NCBI GenBank assembly: GCA_964516135.1
Contig: CAZEWN010000010.1
Span: forward strand, 30,257-94,256
Direction: 5' to 3'
Source: 34-65-8 sp964516135
GTDB lineage: Bacteria > Pseudomonadota > Alphaproteobacteria > Sphingomonadales > Sphingomonadaceae
DNA: 64,000 bases
In this document: in pieces, positions 34,196-42,572 of the stretch
Layout: the number at the start of each line of letters is the position of its first letter
Position numbering within the stretch: the first letter of the stretch is position 1
The notes under the pieces: model-generated
What the model was told of the DNA's origin: nothing
Databases searched by the model: none
What the model saw: only the letters and a program-made list of their open reading frames with translations
Made by a program: the position numbers and the translations under genes

Positions 34196-35323
34196 ATGAC
34201 TGAATACCCGGTTCCGGCGCGCAAACCTGCGCGCCCGTTTTTTTCTTCCGGTCCCTGCGCCAAGCCGCCGGGCTGGTCCGCACAAAAACTGGCCACCGAA
34301 GTGCTCGGGCGCTCGCACCGCTCGAAGCTGGGCAAGGCGCGCCTGCAATACTGCATCGACCTGATGCGCGAGGTGTTGGGTGTTCCCGCGAGCCACCGGA
34401 TCGGCATCGTGCCCGCATCCGACACCGGCGCTGTCGAGATGGCGATGTGGAGCCTGCTTGGCCCGCGCCCCGTCACCACGCTGGCATGGGAAAGCTTCGG
34501 CGAAGGCTGGGTAACCGACGCGGTCAAGCAGCTGAAGCTCGACCCGACCGTCATTCGCGCCGACTATGGCGCGCTGCCCGATCTCGGCCAGGTCGATTGG
34601 TCGCACGACGTGATCTTTACCTGGAACGGCACCACCAGCGGCGTGCGCGTGCCCGACGCGGACTGGATCGCTGCTGACCGCGAAGGCCTCGCCTTTGCCG
34701 ACGCGACCAGCGCCGTATTTGCGCAGGCCATCGACTGGGACAAGGTCGATGTGCTCACCTTCAGCTGGCAGAAGGTGCTGGGCGGCGAGGGCGCACACGG
34801 CGTGCTGATCCTCGGACCGCGCGCGGTCGAACGGCTCGAAAGTCATGCCCCCGCCTGGCCGATGCCCAAGCTGTTCCGCATGACCAAGGGCGGCAAGCTG
34901 ATCGAGGGGATCTTCACCGGCGAGACGATCAATACCCCGTCGATGCTGGCGGTCGAGGATGCGATCTTCGCGCTGGAATGGGGCAAGTCGATCGGCGGGC
35001 TCGCCGCGATGCAGGCGCGCGCCGATGCCAATGCGGCGGCGTTGAACGCGATTGTGGAAGCGCGCGACTGGCTCGGCCATCTCGCAGCCGATCCGGCCAG
35101 CCGATCGAACACCAGCGTGTGTCTGACAGTGGAGGGCGCCGACGCGGACTTCATCAAGAAGTTCGCCAAGCTGCTCGAGGAACAGGATGCCGCCTACGAC
35201 ATCGCCGGTTATCGCGACGCCCCGCCGGGCCTGCGGATATGGTGCGGCGCAACCGTCGACACCGCCGATATCGAGGCGCTCGGCCCATGGCTCGACTGGG
35301 CCTGGGGAAGTCTGCGCGGCTAG
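34196..35323 (+). CDS. serC: Phosphoserine aminotransferase
   Basis: Second step of serine biosynthesis: 3-phosphohydroxypyruvate to phosphoserine, also used in the PLP pathway. 375 residues of the alphaproteobacterial type: FFSSGPCAKPPGW at the N-terminus, the PLP lysine in FSWQKVLGGEGAHGV, and FTWNGTTSGVRVP. ATG 34196 follows AAGGAGAG. serA follows after a 94-base spacer holding palindromic repeats. Confidence 0.96.
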   Translation: MTEYPVPARKPARPFFSSGPCAKPPGWSAQKLATEVLGRSHRSKLGKARLQYCIDLMREVLGVPASHRIGIVPASDTGAVEMAMWSLLGPRPVTTLAWESFGEGWVTDAVKQLKLDPTVIRADYGALPDLGQVDWSHDVIFTWNGTTSGVRVPDADWIAADREGLAFADATSAVFAQAIDWDKVDVLTFSWQKVLGGEGAHGVLILGPRAVERLESHAPAWPMPKLFRMTKGGKLIEGIFTGETINTPSMLAVEDAIFALEWGKSIGGLAAMQARADANAAALNAIVEARDWLGHLAADPASRSNTSVCLTVEGADADFIKKFAKLLEEQDAAYDIAGYRDAPPGLRIWCGATVDTADIEALGPWLDWAWGSLRG

Positions 35324-35328
35324 CCGTC

Positions 35329-35405
35329 GTCCCAGCGAAAGCTGGGACCGCTATCCGCAAGCGTCGACCTGATCTGACAGCGATCCCAGCTTTCGCTGGG
35401 ATGAC
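35329..35405. repeat. Pair of REP-type palindromes between serC and serA
   Basis: CCCAGC-GAAA-GCTGGG (35331-35346) and CCCAGC-TTTC-GCTGGG (35385-35400) are inverted relative to each other about 40 bases apart. The second, with its flanks, is the same element as at 2041-2064. Paired, opposite REPs are typical of REP-mediated structures that protect or attenuate operon mRNA. Confidence 0.85.
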
Positions 35406-35417
35406 AAGGTAAACAGC

Positions 35418-37004
35418 ATGACCAAGCCAAAAGTTCTCATTTCCGACAAGATGGACCCCAACGCCGCGCGCATTTTCGAGGAGCGCGGGTGCGAGGTCGA
35501 CGTCATCACCGGCGAAACGCCGGACCAGCTGATCGCCCGGATCGGCGAATACGATGGGCTCGCCATCCGCAGCTCGACCAAAGTGACGAAGGCGGTGCTG
35601 GAAGCTGCCGACAACCTCAAGGTCGTGGGCCGAGCAGGAATTGGCGTCGACAACGTCGATATTCCCGCCGCCTCGGCCAAGGGCGTGGTCGTGATGAACA
35701 CGCCGTTCGGCAACTCGATCACCACTGCCGAGCATGCGATTGCGCTGATCATGGCGCTGGCCCGCCAGCTTCCCGCGGCCGACACCCAGACTCAGGCGGG
35801 CACGTGGCCCAAGAACGCCTTCATGGGCGTGGAAGTGACCGGCAAGACGCTGGGCCTGATCGGCGCGGGCAATATCGGTTCGATCGTCGCTGCCCGCGCG
35901 CTGGGCCTCAAGATGAAGGTGATCGCCTTCGACCCGTTCCTGACCGAAGACCGCGCGATTGAACTGGGCATCGAAAAGGTCGATCTCGACACGCTGCTGG
36001 CACGGGCGGATTTCATCACGCTTCATACGCCGCTGACCGACCAGACGCGCAACATTCTCAGCCGCGAAAACCTGGAGAAGACCAAGAAAGGCGTGCGGAT
36101 CGTCAACTGCGCGCGCGGCGGCCTGATCGACGAGGAAGCGCTGAAGGACCTGCTCGACAATGGCCATATCGCGGGCGCGGCGCTCGACGTTTTCGCGCAG
36201 GAACCGCCCCCGGCCGACCACCCGCTGTTCGGCACGCCGAACTTCATCTGTACGCCGCATCTGGGCGCATCGACGACCGAGGCGCAGGTCAACGTCGCGC
36301 TGCAGGTGGCGGAACAGATGGCCGACTACCTCGTCAACGGCGGGGTCACCAATGCCCTCAACATGCCGAGCCTGTCGGCCGAGGAAGCCCCCAAGCTCAA
36401 GCCTTACATGAAGCTCGCCGAAAGCCTCGGCAGCCTGGTCGGCCAGCTTGCCCACGGCAACCTGACCCAGATCAGCATCGAGCGGGAGGGCGCGGCAGCC
36501 GGTCTCAGCGGCAAGCCGATCGAAGGTGCGGTGCTGGCCGGGCTGATGAAGCGCTATTCCGACACGGTCAACATGGTCAACGCGCCGTTCCTCGCCAAGG
36601 AACGCGGGCTCGACGTGCGTTCGGTGCGGCACGAGCGCGAAGGCGTGTACCACACGCTGATCCGCGTCACCGTGGGCACTGCCCAGGGCGACCGTTCGGT
36701 TGCCGGCACCCTGTTCGGTGCAGGCGCGCCGCGGCTGGTCGAAATCTTCGGTGTCGGGATCGAGGCGGAGCTCGAAGGCAACATGCTCTACATCGTGAAC
36801 GAGGACGCGCCCGGCTTCATCGGTCGGATCGGCACGCTGCTGGGCGAGAACGGCATCAACATCGGCACCTTCCACCTGGGCCGCCGCGAGGCGGGCGGCG
36901 AGGCGGTGCTGCTGCTGAGCGTCGATCAGCCGATCCCCGAAGATGTGGTCAAGGCAGCCTGCGCGCTCGAAGGCGTAAAGGTGGTGATGCCGCTGGCGTT
37001 CTGA
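35418..37004 (+). CDS. serA: D-3-phosphoglycerate dehydrogenase
   Basis: First committed step of serine biosynthesis, with NAD. 528 residues, long form. Substrate-binding start LISDKMDPNAARIFEERG; nucleotide-binding LGLIGAGNIGSIVA; catalytic Arg/Glu/His in NCARGGLIDEEAL and TPHLGAST; then an allosteric substrate-binding domain and a C-terminal ACT domain (NEDAPGFIGRIGTLLGENGINI). Follows serC; its stop codon lies inside a 10-base inverted repeat. Confidence 0.97.
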   Translation: MTKPKVLISDKMDPNAARIFEERGCEVDVITGETPDQLIARIGEYDGLAIRSSTKVTKAVLEAADNLKVVGRAGIGVDNVDIPAASAKGVVVMNTPFGNSITTAEHAIALIMALARQLPAADTQTQAGTWPKNAFMGVEVTGKTLGLIGAGNIGSIVAARALGLKMKVIAFDPFLTEDRAIELGIEKVDLDTLLARADFITLHTPLTDQTRNILSRENLEKTKKGVRIVNCARGGLIDEEALKDLLDNGHIAGAALDVFAQEPPPADHPLFGTPNFICTPHLGASTTEAQVNVALQVAEQMADYLVNGGVTNALNMPSLSAEEAPKLKPYMKLAESLGSLVGQLAHGNLTQISIEREGAAAGLSGKPIEGAVLAGLMKRYSDTVNMVNAPFLAKERGLDVRSVRHEREGVYHTLIRVTVGTAQGDRSVAGTLFGAGAPRLVEIFGVGIEAELEGNMLYIVNEDAPGFIGRIGTLLGENGINIGTFHLGRREAGGEAVLLLSVDQPIPEDVVKAACALEGVKVVMPLAF

Positions 37005-37099
37005 CGACTATCACTGATAGTCGTCATCCCGGACTTGATCCGGGATCGCGTGCCGCACGCTCGCGCACTGTGGCACGCGATTCCGGCTTTCGCCGGAAT
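37003..37099. repeat. Cluster of palindromes between serA and hisZ
   Basis: Four structures in about 97 bases: GACGACTATC/GATAGTCGTC (37003-37025), which begins inside the serA stop; ATCCCGG/CCGGGAT (37026-37046); TCGCGTGCC/GGCACGCGA around a longer loop (about 37045-37080); and ATTCCGGC-TTTC-GCCGGAAT (37080-37099). The last two ATC/ATT-flanked elements are the common alphaproteobacterial intergenic palindrome type. Confidence 0.8.
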
Positions 37100-37114
37100 G
37101 ACGGGTAACAAGAA

Positions 37115-38218
37115 ATGACCGACGACGATCTCCTGCCCGAAGGCCTCGCCGACCGGCTTCCCGCCGAAGCCGCGCTGATCACGCGCGCGATGCGGGGCGC
37201 TCTCGATGTGCTCGATGCGAACGGCTATGACCGCGTGCGTCCGCCGCTGGTCGAGTTCGAACACTCGATGGCCTCGCGCATGAGCGGGGTCGAGACGCGC
37301 CGCATGTTCCGTTTCACCGACCCCGCCAGCCTGCGTACGCTCGCGCTCAGGAGCGACATGACGGTGCAGGCCGGGCGGATCGCCGCCACTTCGCTGGCGA
37401 ACGCGCCACGCCCGCTGCGCCTCGCCTATGCGGGCGAGGTGATGACGATCCGCGCCGACCAGTTGGACCCCGCGCGGCAGAAGCTGCAACTCGGCGCCGA
37501 GCTGATTGGCAGCGACAGCGCCGAGGCGGCGGGCGAGATCGTGGCGCTCGCGGTCGAGGCGCTGGAGGCGGCGGGCGCGCGCGGTGTCTCGGTCGATTTC
37601 ACCTTGCCGGACCTGGTCGACACGCTGGCGAAGGAAGCCTTCCCGCTCGCCGCCAGCCAGATCGACGCGGTCCGCCGCGAACTCGACATGAAGGACGCAG
37701 GCGCGCTGCGCGATGCGGGCGGTGCGGCATACCTGCCGCTGCTCTACGCCGCCGGCCCGTTCGAGGAAGCGATCGCACGGATCGCCGCGATCGATGCTGG
37801 TGGCGCACTCGCCAGCCGCATCGACGGCCTGCGCCGTATCGCCGCGCGCGTCGGCACCGGCGCGCGCGTGACCCTCGACCCGACCGAGCGCCACGGCTTC
37901 GAATACCAGAGCTGGTTCGGCTTCACGCTCTATGCCGAGGGCGCAAGGGGCGCCCTGGGCCGTGGCGGCACCTACACGATCGGCGGGACCGAGGAACCGG
38001 CGACCGGCTTCTCGCTCTACCTCGACCCGCTGGTCGAAACGCTGGACGCGCCGGAAGCGCGCGGCGCGCTCTACCTCCCACTAGGCCACGACCGCGCGGC
38101 AGCGGCGAAATTGCGCGCAGAGGGATGGCGCACGGTAGCGGCGCTGGCCGAGGGCGAGGACGCGGCAGCGCTGGGGTGCTCGCATCGGTTGGAGGGTGGG
38201 GTGGCCCAACCGGTCTGA
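37115..38218 (+). CDS. hisZ: ATP phosphoribosyltransferase regulatory subunit
   Basis: 367 residues, class II histidyl-tRNA-synthetase-like fold without synthetase activity. Motif 2-like region RMFRFTDPASLRTLALRSDMTVQAGRIAA; YAGEVMTIRADQL; C-terminal GRGGTYTIGGTEEPATGFSLYLDPL. It would activate a short HisG for the first step of histidine synthesis; hisG is not in the window. serC-serA-hisZ-purA order is conserved in related genera. Confidence 0.93.
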   Translation: MTDDDLLPEGLADRLPAEAALITRAMRGALDVLDANGYDRVRPPLVEFEHSMASRMSGVETRRMFRFTDPASLRTLALRSDMTVQAGRIAATSLANAPRPLRLAYAGEVMTIRADQLDPARQKLQLGAELIGSDSAEAAGEIVALAVEALEAAGARGVSVDFTLPDLVDTLAKEAFPLAASQIDAVRRELDMKDAGALRDAGGAAYLPLLYAAGPFEEAIARIAAIDAGGALASRIDGLRRIAARVGTGARVTLDPTERHGFEYQSWFGFTLYAEGARGALGRGGTYTIGGTEEPATGFSLYLDPLVETLDAPEARGALYLPLGHDRAAAAKLRAEGWRTVAALAEGEDAAALGCSHRLEGGVAQPV

Positions 38219-38250
38219 CTCGGCGCGCGCGGTCGAGTCCGTAATCGGAA

Positions 38251-39117
38251 TCAGGGCTTTGCAAATCGCTCCAAGAGAAACGCGTCGACGACTGCAGTCG
38301 CGGGATAATCTACTTGGCCCAGCTTGCGATTGATCTCCATGTGCCCCCGCAAACCACGCCCTGCGAATTGCCGTACCATGACCGGGGTACCCGCCCGGCG
38401 CAGTGCCGAGCCCAGTTTCTCGCTCTGCTCCCTCGCATCGTCGCGTTCGACATGCACGATAAGGAAGGCTGGCGCATTAGGTGCGACGGCGTGGTGAGTG
38501 GGTGACAGAGCTCGTTGACGGTCAGAGTCGGTGCCGAAAGCCTGTACGTAGGTATCGCCCATCAGCCGCGCGTTCTCGCTCATTTGGGAAGGCACATCAT
38601 AAGCCGCGCCATCGAGCGCAACGATACCTGAGACATCTTCTGGCGAAAGTCCCGCCGCGCGCAGGTACTGTGGATCGGTACCGACCAGTGCGACGAGATG
38701 CGCGCCCGCACTATGGCCAACCAGCACGAACCGTCGCTGGTCGAGGCCGAGTCGTGCGGCATTGCCACGCAAGTATGCAATCGCATCCGCAATGTCCCTC
38801 GCCTGCTGTTCCACCGTTGCACGCGGCACAAGGCGATAATTGAGGGAGGCAACGGCAAAGCCTTTCGCCTGCCAGTTGGCGAGCTTGGCCGAACCGTTCA
38901 CCATCTGCTTGTCGCCGCGCTTCCAGCCGCCACCGTGGACGAATGCCACCAGCGGGGCATTGCGTTCGTTGCCGCGCCAGAAGTCGAGCTTTTGTAACGG
39001 GTCGCTGCCGTAGGCAAGTTCCGTCGCGCGTGTGTAACGTTCACCCTGCCCGGCGGACGGAGTGACCGTGCCGCTTATCAGGACGAGCACCGCGATCAGC
39101 AAGGCGAGACGTTTCAT
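38251..39117 (-). CDS. Exported alpha/beta-hydrolase, esterase-like
   Basis: 288 residues with a signal peptide (MKRLALLIAVLVLISGTVTPSAGQ). The oxyanion motif HGGGW near residue 62 and the nucleophile elbow GHSAG near residue 140 identify the HSL/BD-FAE-like family; the His would be in RGLRGHMEIN near the end. Probably a periplasmic carboxylesterase; substrate unknown. Convergent with hisZ, divergent from purA. Confidence 0.88.
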   Translation of the reverse strand: MKRLALLIAVLVLISGTVTPSAGQGERYTRATELAYGSDPLQKLDFWRGNERNAPLVAFVHGGGWKRGDKQMVNGSAKLANWQAKGFAVASLNYRLVPRATVEQQARDIADAIAYLRGNAARLGLDQRRFVLVGHSAGAHLVALVGTDPQYLRAAGLSPEDVSGIVALDGAAYDVPSQMSENARLMGDTYVQAFGTDSDRQRALSPTHHAVAPNAPAFLIVHVERDDAREQSEKLGSALRRAGTPVMVRQFAGRGLRGHMEINRKLGQVDYPATAVVDAFLLERFAKP

Positions 39118-39391
39118 GCTGAAAACCTCCAGTGGTACGACCCGTCGTCAGTTTCAACCATCGAGCGAAACGAAAGACCAGTCGCGATTTGTCGCCGATT
39201 GTCGTGGACACCGCAAAACAGAGTCGGTTCCCACGCAAAACTCGCGTTTCCTACTGGCCCCCGATCTGCCATAGGGCCGCCCCGGCGAGGCTGCCCGTGG
39301 GCAGTGGGTTTTTGCCCCTTTGGACAGTGTGACATGTGTGACACGAGCCAGGCCGCGCCCGCGAAACGGATTGCAGCGAAGGGATTGCCAG

Positions 39392-40681
39392 TTGGCCAAC
39401 GTTACCGTGATCGGCGCCCAGTGGGGGGATGAGGGCAAGGGCAAGATCGTCGACTGGCTCGCCAGCCGGGCCGATGCCGTGGTCCGCTTCCAGGGCGGGC
39501 ACAATGCCGGGCATACGCTGGTGGTGGGCGAGAACGTCTACAAGCTTAGCCTGCTTCCCAGCGGCATCGTCACCGGTACGCTGTCGATCATCGGCAACGG
39601 CGTGGTGCTCGATCCCTGGCACCTCAAAGGGGAGATCGCCAAGCTGGAGGGGCAGGGCGTTTCCATCACGCCTGACAATTTCGCCATTGCCGATAACTGC
39701 CCGCTGATCCTGCCATTGCACCGCGACCTCGATGCTTTGCGCGAGACGGCGGCGGGCGCGGGCAAGATCGGCACCACCGGACGCGGGATCGGCCCGGCTT
39801 ACGAGGACAAGGTCGGTCGCCGCGCGATCCGGGTGTGTGACCTGGCCCATCTCGATGATCTGGAGCCGCAGCTCGATCGCCTCTGCGCGCACCACGATGC
39901 GCTGCGCGCCGGGTTTGACCAGCCGCCGATCGACCGTGTCGCGCTGCTGGCGGATCTGCGCGAGATCGCACCATCGGTGCTGCAATACGCGCAGCCGGTG
40001 TGGAAACGGCTGAAGAAAGTGCGCAAGGCGGGCGCGCGGATACTGTTCGAGGGCGCGCAGGGCGTGCTGCTCGATGTCGATCACGGCACTTATCCCTTCG
40101 TCACCAGTTCCAACACCGTCAGCGGCACCGCGGCGAGCGGGTCGGGGCTGGGGCCGGCCGCGACCGGGTTCGTTCTCGGGATCGTCAAGGCCTACACCAC
40201 CCGCGTGGGCAGTGGGCCATTTCCGACCGAGCTGGATGATGCCACCGGTCAGCGGCTGGGCGAGCGCGGCCACGAATTCGGCACCGTAACCGGGCGCAAG
40301 CGGCGCTGCGGCTGGTTCGACGCGGTGCTGGTTCGCCAGAGTTGCGCGATCAGCGGCGTCACGGGCATAGCCTTGACCAAGCTCGACGTGCTCGACGGGT
40401 TCGATGTGGTTAAAATATGCACTGGCTATCGCCTGAATGGTAAAATTCTTGATTACTTCCCCAGCCACGCCGCCGATCAGGCAGCGGTCGAGCCGATCTG
40501 GGAAGAGATGCCGGGTTGGCAGGAAACCACCGCTGGCGCGCGCAGCTGGGCCGATCTACCAGCGCAGGCAATAAAGTATATCCAGCGGGTGCAGGAGCTG
40601 ATCGAAACCCCGGTCGCGCTTGTCTCGACAAGCCCGCAGCGCGACGACACGATCCTGGTGCGCGACCCCTTCATGGACTAA
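39392..40681 (+). CDS. purA: Adenylosuccinate synthetase
   Basis: Joins IMP and aspartate using GTP in AMP synthesis. 429 residues: P-loop-like GAQWGDEGKGKIVDWL, QGGHNAGHTLV, GTTGRGIGPAYEDK and TKLDVLDGF. The conserved protein begins at ANVTVIGAQWG, immediately after TTG at 39392, which follows AAGGGA at a good distance; a longer frame from 39320 would add 24 residues not found in the family. Upstream, 39118-39391 is non-coding. Confidence 0.95.
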   Translation: MANVTVIGAQWGDEGKGKIVDWLASRADAVVRFQGGHNAGHTLVVGENVYKLSLLPSGIVTGTLSIIGNGVVLDPWHLKGEIAKLEGQGVSITPDNFAIADNCPLILPLHRDLDALRETAAGAGKIGTTGRGIGPAYEDKVGRRAIRVCDLAHLDDLEPQLDRLCAHHDALRAGFDQPPIDRVALLADLREIAPSVLQYAQPVWKRLKKVRKAGARILFEGAQGVLLDVDHGTYPFVTSSNTVSGTAASGSGLGPAATGFVLGIVKAYTTRVGSGPFPTELDDATGQRLGERGHEFGTVTGRKRRCGWFDAVLVRQSCAISGVTGIALTKLDVLDGFDVVKICTGYRLNGKILDYFPSHAADQAAVEPIWEEMPGWQETTAGARSWADLPAQAIKYIQRVQELIETPVALVSTSPQRDDTILVRDPFMD

Positions 40682-40732
40682 AGCCCGCTCGCCTCGGGCT
40701 TGACATAAACCCTTTTTGTTCTACTCCTGTTC
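40681..40732 (+). promoter_or_regulatory. Hairpin, promoter and LexA-type box before the MarR-like gene
   Basis: AAGCCCG (40681-40687) pairs with CGGGCTT (40695-40701) just after purA, a weak terminator. TTGACA (40700-40705) lies 16 bases before TACTCC (40722-40727). The direct repeat GTTC-N7-GTTC (40718-40721 and 40729-40732) is the alphaproteobacterial LexA box and covers the -10 region. Confidence 0.65.
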
Positions 40733-40758
40733 GTATCACTACGTAGGAGTCGCAGGTT

Positions 40759-41775
40759 ATGGCGCTAACCGATTTTGCTTATCAGGCGGTTGGCGATGCT
40801 CAGCTTGCAATTTCCGTTTCGATCTTCGCTGACCGGCCGAACGTGCGCGCCAACTGGCACGAGGATTGCGCTGGCGCCGGACTTCACGTGCTGGATACCC
40901 GGGCGTTGGCGGATATCGGCGGAGTGGGTGCGGCGTGCGCGCTTGGCGATGTGGTGCTGCTCGACTGCCCCGATGCACGCGCCGCGACGCTTGCCGCACT
41001 GGCGCGAATTGACGTACGGGCGGCACGGTCGGGTGCGCGCATGGTCGTCGCCACCACCCGGGCGGCGCTCGACGCGGTGTTTGGCTGTCTCGACCAGTCG
41101 CGCCCCGAAATCCTGGTCGATGCCTCGCGTGGCGAGCGTGCCGTGGCGCTCGGCCGAGTGATGGCGGGTAAACCGAACGCGCGATTGCGCGACCTGTCCG
41201 AAGACGATCGCCTCACGCTGCTCAGGCTGACCGAGCAAGTGGGCGAGCTGACCGAACGGCTGGAGCGCCTTGGCACGGTCGGGACCGCGGCTGATGGGTC
41301 GGCGTTCCGGTTCGAATCGCCCGAGGCGGCGTTTCGCGGTTTCGGCCCGGAAGACGCGGAACCGTCGACCTTGCGCCGCACCCGGCCGCCTCTGCCCGAT
41401 CCCCGCCTGGTGCGGCGCATCATCCACCACCGGCAGATACGGGCGCGGTTCTTCGACGCCGCGCTGTTCGCCGATCCGGCGTGGGACATCCTGCTCGACC
41501 TGACCGCCGCGCGCGCCGAGCACTTGCGTGTGTCGGTGACCAGCCTGTGCATCGCCAGCGGCGTGCCGCCCACCACCGCGCTACGCTGGATCGGTCAGAT
41601 GATCGACGCCGGGCTGTTGGAGCGGGTGGAGGACGAAACGGACCGGCGCCGCGCCTTCATTGCGTTGAGCGACAAGGCAGCCGACGCGATGGCGCGGTAC
41701 TTCGCCGAACTCGAAGCGGAAGGCGCGAAGCTGGTTTCGAACAGGCACGATCCCCACGGTGTGCGGATGGCCTGA
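40759..41775 (+). CDS. MarR-type winged-helix regulator with a long N-terminal domain
   Basis: 338 residues. The C-terminal 110 are a MarR-like winged helix (AWDILLDLTAARAEHLRVSVTSLCIASGVPPTTALRWIGQMIDAGLLERVEDETDRRRAFIALSD, typical of this fold). The N-terminal 150 residues resemble a receiver-like alpha/beta domain (VVLLDCPDARAATLAAL) without the usual phospho-acceptor set. Known in sphingomonads as an uncharacterised family. GGAG ribosome binding site at 40746. The LexA-like box upstream suggests SOS control. Confidence 0.82.
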   Translation: MALTDFAYQAVGDAQLAISVSIFADRPNVRANWHEDCAGAGLHVLDTRALADIGGVGAACALGDVVLLDCPDARAATLAALARIDVRAARSGARMVVATTRAALDAVFGCLDQSRPEILVDASRGERAVALGRVMAGKPNARLRDLSEDDRLTLLRLTEQVGELTERLERLGTVGTAADGSAFRFESPEAAFRGFGPEDAEPSTLRRTRPPLPDPRLVRRIIHHRQIRARFFDAALFADPAWDILLDLTAARAEHLRVSVTSLCIASGVPPTTALRWIGQMIDAGLLERVEDETDRRRAFIALSDKAADAMARYFAELEAEGAKLVSNRHDPHGVRMA

Positions 41776-41786
41776 ACGGCGGTCGG

Positions 41787-42572
41787 CTAGGCTGGTGTCG
41801 CGCGTCGCAGGATGACCGTGGCGCCAGCAGGCGGGACATCGCCCGGCCATGGTCGACGCACGGCGTCCGCACGTGCGCGCGCGAGGATGGCTGGCGCAAT
41901 GCCGGGATCATGCAGCACCGTGTCTGCTTCGCCCAGCAGGCGGGCTTGACGAAGCGTCAGATCATCGGGGTCGTCGCTGGTCAGCGGAATATCGACGCAG
42001 GTGCCGGGCGCGATGGCAACATCGGCAGCAATCCACCCCGCCACCGCGCCTTCATCGTATTCGCGCAAGGGATCGAGAGGACCGCTGTCGGCAAGGGCGG
42101 CATCGATTGCGCGGCGGCGCTCGTCGGCATCAGGCCAGCGGTCCCGCATCGCGCCGCGCGCATCCCGCAGCGCCGCCGCGAGCATTCCCAGCGAGGCGGG
42201 CAGCAACCGCTCCAGGCGCAACCGCAACTGCTTGGCGAGACCCGCCGATGCCCCGCCTGTCCCGATCGCCACCAGCACCGGATCGCGGTCGAGAATGCTT
42301 GGCAGGGTAAAGTCGCACAGGTCGGGCCGATCGGCGACATTAACCAGCAATCCGCGCGCCCTGAGCCGCCGCGCCGCGGCTTCGGCCTCGCGCGGTTCCG
42401 CCAATGCCACGAAAGCGAGGCGGGCATGGTGCGCCTCGGCCTCGCCGCAGCAGCGCGCGCCTGCGCGCTCGATCAGGCGCCGCTTGGCATCAGCCATCGG
42501 TCCTTCGCCGACCAGCACCACACGCGTTGCGCGAACGCGGTGAAACAGCGGCAGGCTTTCTAGTCCAGCCAC
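41787..42572 (-). CDS. Siroheme synthase N-terminal module (precorrin-2 dehydrogenase/ferrochelatase) with a methyltransferase remnant
   Basis: 261 residues. Residues 1-200 match the CysG-N/Met8 module: LPLFHRVRATRVVLVGEGPMADAKRRLIERAGA, LVNVADRPDLCDFTLPSIL and GGASAGLAKQLRLRLERLLP. The last 55 residues (DDLTLRQARLLGEADTVLHDPGIAPAILARARADAV...) are the first part of a tetrapyrrole methyltransferase domain without its catalytic remainder. It oxidises precorrin-2 and inserts iron to make siroheme; the methyltransferase step is encoded at 7304. The start overlaps lysA by 13 bases. Confidence 0.88.
   Translation of the reverse strand: MAGLESLPLFHRVRATRVVLVGEGPMADAKRRLIERAGARCCGEAEAHHARLAFVALAEPREAEAAARRLRARGLLVNVADRPDLCDFTLPSILDRDPVLVAIGTGGASAGLAKQLRLRLERLLPASLGMLAAALRDARGAMRDRWPDADERRRAIDAALADSGPLDPLREYDEGAVAGWIAADVAIAPGTCVDIPLTSDDPDDLTLRQARLLGEADTVLHDPGIAPAILARARADAVRRPWPGDVPPAGATVILRRATPA

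Noticed and set aside
35154..36875. 573-codon open frame antisense to serA.
   Set aside because: High GC content leaves long antisense frames; serA shows clear family motifs on the plus strand.
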